Assembly (NCBI GenBank): GCA_020721005.1
Contig: DYNP01000014.1
Location: 1-64,000 of the forward strand
DNA length: 64,000 nt
From: Thiomargarita sp.
GTDB lineage: Bacteria; Pseudomonadota; Gammaproteobacteria; Beggiatoales; Beggiatoaceae
Direction: 5' to 3'
Made by a program: the position numbers and the translations under genes. Positions 61,332 to 64,000 of this stretch are shown piece after piece. The notes under the pieces are model-generated. The model did not search any database. It was given only the letters and a program-made list of their open reading frames with translations, and was not told the DNA's origin. Each line of letters begins with the position of its first letter. The first letter of the stretch is position 1.

Positions 61332-64000
61332 ATGTTATCCCTATTCAGAAACAGTTTTTTGCTATTACTGATCATCAACAAACCTCTTGCAGCTGCCATC
61401 ACGACCGACGGCAGTTTAGGTCCCCAACTCACTCTCCCCGGTCCACATTACCTGATTAAATCTCAACTTGGGCAGCAACACGGTCCCAATTTATTCCATA
61501 GTTTTCAAGAATTTAACTTAGGAATAGATGAAATTGCCACCTTTTCTGGCCCTGATCACATCCACAACCTCATCACTCGTATTACTGGTGGTCATCCTTC
61601 TAACATTCAAGGCACTCTCCGATCCACCCTGCCTTATGCCGATTTTTACCTACTTAATCCAGCAGGTATTTTATTTGGACCTACGGCTCAACTTGATATG
61701 GCAGGCAGTTTTTACGCCAGCACAGCCGACTATTTGCGCCTTGGGGACCAGGGACGGTTCAATGCTTCAACCCCTCAAGACAGTCTATTGACTGTGGAAC
61801 CGGTAACCGCCTTTGGTTTCCTCACCAATTCCCCTTCTCCCCTCTCTATTTTTGGCAGCCAACTTACTCTCAATTCCCAACAACACTTGGGTCTATTCGC
61901 CGGTCCCCTCACTCTTCAACATGCCCAATTACAAATCCCCCAAGGGAATATTCGACTGCTCAGTGTTGCCCACAGTGGAGAATTTAATCCTATCAATGAA
62001 ACACCTCTGGACCTGTCCACAGGTCAAATTACCTTAGATCACAGTCGTTTAGAAGTCAGTGGTCCCGGAGGAGGTGCACTGTTTATCCAAGGAGGTGCTC
62101 TTAATTTACGCAACAGTTACCTGTATGCCCAAACTACTGGAGACCAAGCCGGGCAACAAATTAAATTGGAAGCGCACACCTTGTTACTAGAAGGGACCGA
62201 GTTGAATACAGAAACTCAGGGTGCTGGGAAAGGCGCAGATATTTTCCTGCAGGCAGCCCACGCTCTCAACATTGGGGAACATAATGAACAGGGGGTACCG
62301 AGTAAAATAATTGCCAATTCTCGAGGGAACTCTGATGAAATGGGGAATGCAGGTAATATAACTATAGAGGCTGGAAACATCTTTATAAATGATGATGCGC
62401 TGATTTCCACTGCCACCCACAGCACTGGACAAGGTGGGCATCTGGTTTTGAAAGCAACGGACACTGTTCAATTGATCAGCGATGGCAAAAAACCCCTGAC
62501 CGAATTGAATGCCAGCACCACCAGTTTGCATGAATATGCTGGGAATGGCGGTAGTTTGGTTATCGAAGCCCGAGAAATCATACTTAGAGACGGCGCCATT
62601 TTGGACATTACTGCTCGAGGAAGGGGTAGCAGTGGGCAATTGAGACTACAAGCTCAAGAACGTATCAGTCTCACTGGGAATGGAGGCTCAGCCAGCAATG
62701 CCCCTAAAATCAAAGCTTATGCTGAGATGAACAGCACCGGGGGGCATGCCGGCGATGTTTACTTGCAGTCCAAAGACATCGAATTGGCAGATGGTGCTTA
62801 TATCAATGCCAGCACTTTTGGTCCCGGCGATGCTGGCACGATCACCCTTGAAGCCACTGGCAAGGTCACTCTCATTGGCGCCAAATCAGAAGGATGGGGT
62901 ACCTGGATAGGCACAGGGTCTCATGCCCGGCTAGATGGAGTTAAAACAGGTAAGGGAGGGCAAATTGTCTTAACAGCCAATGAATTAAAGATTCAGCATG
63001 GCGCCAGTATTGGCAGTTCCTCAGTGGCTGACAAAGGTAAATTCAGCAGCGAAGCTGGCAATATTCTCATTCAAGTTGAGGGGACTGTGACCTTATCTGG
63101 AGTCAATCCATATGGAGAAACAGAGGATGGTTTTGGCAGTGGTCTCTATGTCCACAGTCGGGGAGTGGAAGACAGTGCTGGCCGAGGGGGTTCTCTTCGT
63201 TTAGAAGCGGATCGATTAATCTTAGAGCAAGGGGCAGTGATTTCCAGCAGCACCTCTGGGAATGCTCAAGGTGGAGATATTGAAATTATCAGTCGAGAAT
63301 TTATTTTAATCACAGGAGATTCGTCACATCTGCTCTTAGAATCTCCGGGCGAGATTCAACTCGATTATCGGGAAAGTTTTGACAAACAGGAACCGGATTA
63401 TTCCATCAGTGGCATTTATGCCAAATCTTCAGCTTCCCATTCTCAAGCCGGAGAAGCTGGACGAATCAGTATTACCACTCCCAATTTGACTTTAAATCAA
63501 CATGGGGTTATTAACACCTCCACAGAAAATTCCGGGGGAGGAGATATTACTCTCCATGTTTCTGGACTGCTGGACCTTCGCGAAGGTAAAATTACCACCA
63601 GTGTACATGGTGGCAACAGTGCCGGTGGCAATATCAGTATTCAAAAATCATTATTTACGGTTTTGGATAATTTCAGTTTAGTGGCTCAAGCTGATGAAGG
63701 TCAAGGTGGAAATATTCATATTATTGCCAATAACTTACTTAAAACTCCCAACAGTTTTCTAAGTGCCTCTTCCCGTTTGGGCATTGATGGATTAATTATG
63801 ATTGAATCTCCAGAAGAAAATTTCAGCTCTGCTCTTCTCACTTTATCCACTGGTTTTATCGACGTTAGCAGGCGATTGTTACCCCCTTGCGACGCGAATA
63901 ATCCCATAGATTCTCCATATCGAAGTCATTTTACCATCAATCGCATTACAGGCAGTTCCCGTTCCCCATACGATTTAATTCCCAGTACCTACGGTGGCAC
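61332..64000 (+). CDS. Filamentous haemagglutinin N-terminal (TPS) domain protein, 3' end outside window
   Basis: From the ATG at 61332 (GGGAG 9 bases upstream) one frame stays open to the window edge, at least 889 codons. A signal peptide (FLLLLIINKPLAAAI) is followed by the two-partner-secretion domain: HYLIKSQLGQQHGPNLFHSF, FNLGIDEIATFSGP, and the hallmark LNPAGILFGP near 110. A long right-handed beta-helix follows, rich in short repeats (GGGALFIQGG, GNAQGGDIEI, SGGGDITL). The end seen at 63.84-64.0 kb (LLPPCDANNPIDSPY, then SRSPYDLIPSTYGG) matches the closing segment of cyanobacterial and Beggiatoa-type members, so only little is missing. Exported by a TpsB-type pore; none is in the window. 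Confidence 0.82.
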   Translation, partial: MLSLFRNSFLLLLIINKPLAAAITTDGSLGPQLTLPGPHYLIKSQLGQQHGPNLFHSFQEFNLGIDEIATFSGPDHIHNLITRITGGHPSNIQGTLRSTLPYADFYLLNPAGILFGPTAQLDMAGSFYASTADYLRLGDQGRFNASTPQDSLLTVEPVTAFGFLTNSPSPLSIFGSQLTLNSQQHLGLFAGPLTLQHAQLQIPQGNIRLLSVAHSGEFNPINETPLDLSTGQITLDHSRLEVSGPGGGALFIQGGALNLRNSYLYAQTTGDQAGQQIKLEAHTLLLEGTELNTETQGAGKGADIFLQAAHALNIGEHNEQGVPSKIIANSRGNSDEMGNAGNITIEAGNIFINDDALISTATHSTGQGGHLVLKATDTVQLISDGKKPLTELNASTTSLHEYAGNGGSLVIEAREIILRDGAILDITARGRGSSGQLRLQAQERISLTGNGGSASNAPKIKAYAEMNSTGGHAGDVYLQSKDIELADGAYINASTFGPGDAGTITLEATGKVTLIGAKSEGWGTWIGTGSHARLDGVKTGKGGQIVLTANELKIQHGASIGSSSVADKGKFSSEAGNILIQVEGTVTLSGVNPYGETEDGFGSGLYVHSRGVEDSAGRGGSLRLEADRLILEQGAVISSSTSGNAQGGDIEIISREFILITGDSSHLLLESPGEIQLDYRESFDKQEPDYSISGIYAKSSASHSQAGEAGRISITTPNLTLNQHGVINTSTENSGGGDITLHVSGLLDLREGKITTSVHGGNSAGGNISIQKSLFTVLDNFSLVAQADEGQGGNIHIIANNLLKTPNSFLSASSRLGIDGLIMIESPEENFSSALLTLSTGFIDVSRRLLPPCDANNPIDSPYRSHFTINRITGSSRSPYDLIPSTYGG

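Overview
The window looks like a gammaproteobacterial chromosome, most likely a large sulfur-oxidiser of the Thiotrichales/Beggiatoaceae type. This is inference, not proof. It rests on moderate GC, a cbb3 oxidase operon, a polyhydroxyalkanoate (PHA) gene cluster, very large sensor kinases with periplasmic binding domains, secreted LamG/DUF11/vWA and filamentous-haemagglutinin-like proteins, and intergenic regions crowded with several families of palindromic repeats. No rRNA, tRNA, CRISPR array or complete insertion sequence was seen.

Positions 1-16.2 kb form a surface/secretome region. After the 3' end of an Rpn-type nuclease gene come two giant paralogous secreted proteins on the minus strand (LamG or SdrD modules, Gly-rich beta regions, regulatory-like beta-sandwiches, DUF11 repeats, C-terminal vWA). 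An 850-bp spacer of 193-bp tandem repeats separates them from two plus-strand secreted proteins, a CAP-domain protein and a tandem-repeat protein, which share a C-terminal domain I do not recognise. Positions 16.3-17.6 kb hold decaying small accessory modules: a frameshifted DUF4160 gene beside DUF2442, and an antitoxin-like gene followed by a ParE-like toxin frame with no start codon. A TPR/O-GlcNAc-transferase-like protein, a MITE-like element and a 57-residue basic protein follow.

Positions 20.2-25.1 kb carry ccoNOQP and ccoG (high-affinity respiration). Then come an Old Yellow Enzyme homologue, two paralogous giant hybrid histidine kinases with three and two substrate-binding domains (27.4-37.0 kb), and a PduO-type cobalamin adenosyltransferase lying between inverted copies of one repeat element. 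Positions 38.4-41.5 kb hold phasin, phaB, phaR and phaA without a PHA synthase. A sulfotransferase, another large hybrid kinase with an Hpt domain, an RraA-like protein, a Calx-beta/lamin-tail secreted protein and a TesA-like esterase lead to a three-gene set: two ATP-grasp ligases and a CbiM-like membrane protein. A soluble-looking hybrid kinase precedes fabA-fabB (anaerobic unsaturated fatty acid synthesis), modB-modC (molybdate uptake, no modA) and the start of a filamentous-haemagglutinin-type protein that runs off the window.

The most distinctive non-genic feature is the repeats. Palindromes built on GGAGTGGAGGCTTTAGCC, and a family ending in TAGCTAACGCACYATAAA, occupy most gaps. Ends of the latter touch the start codons of two genes and supply the stop codon of a third.
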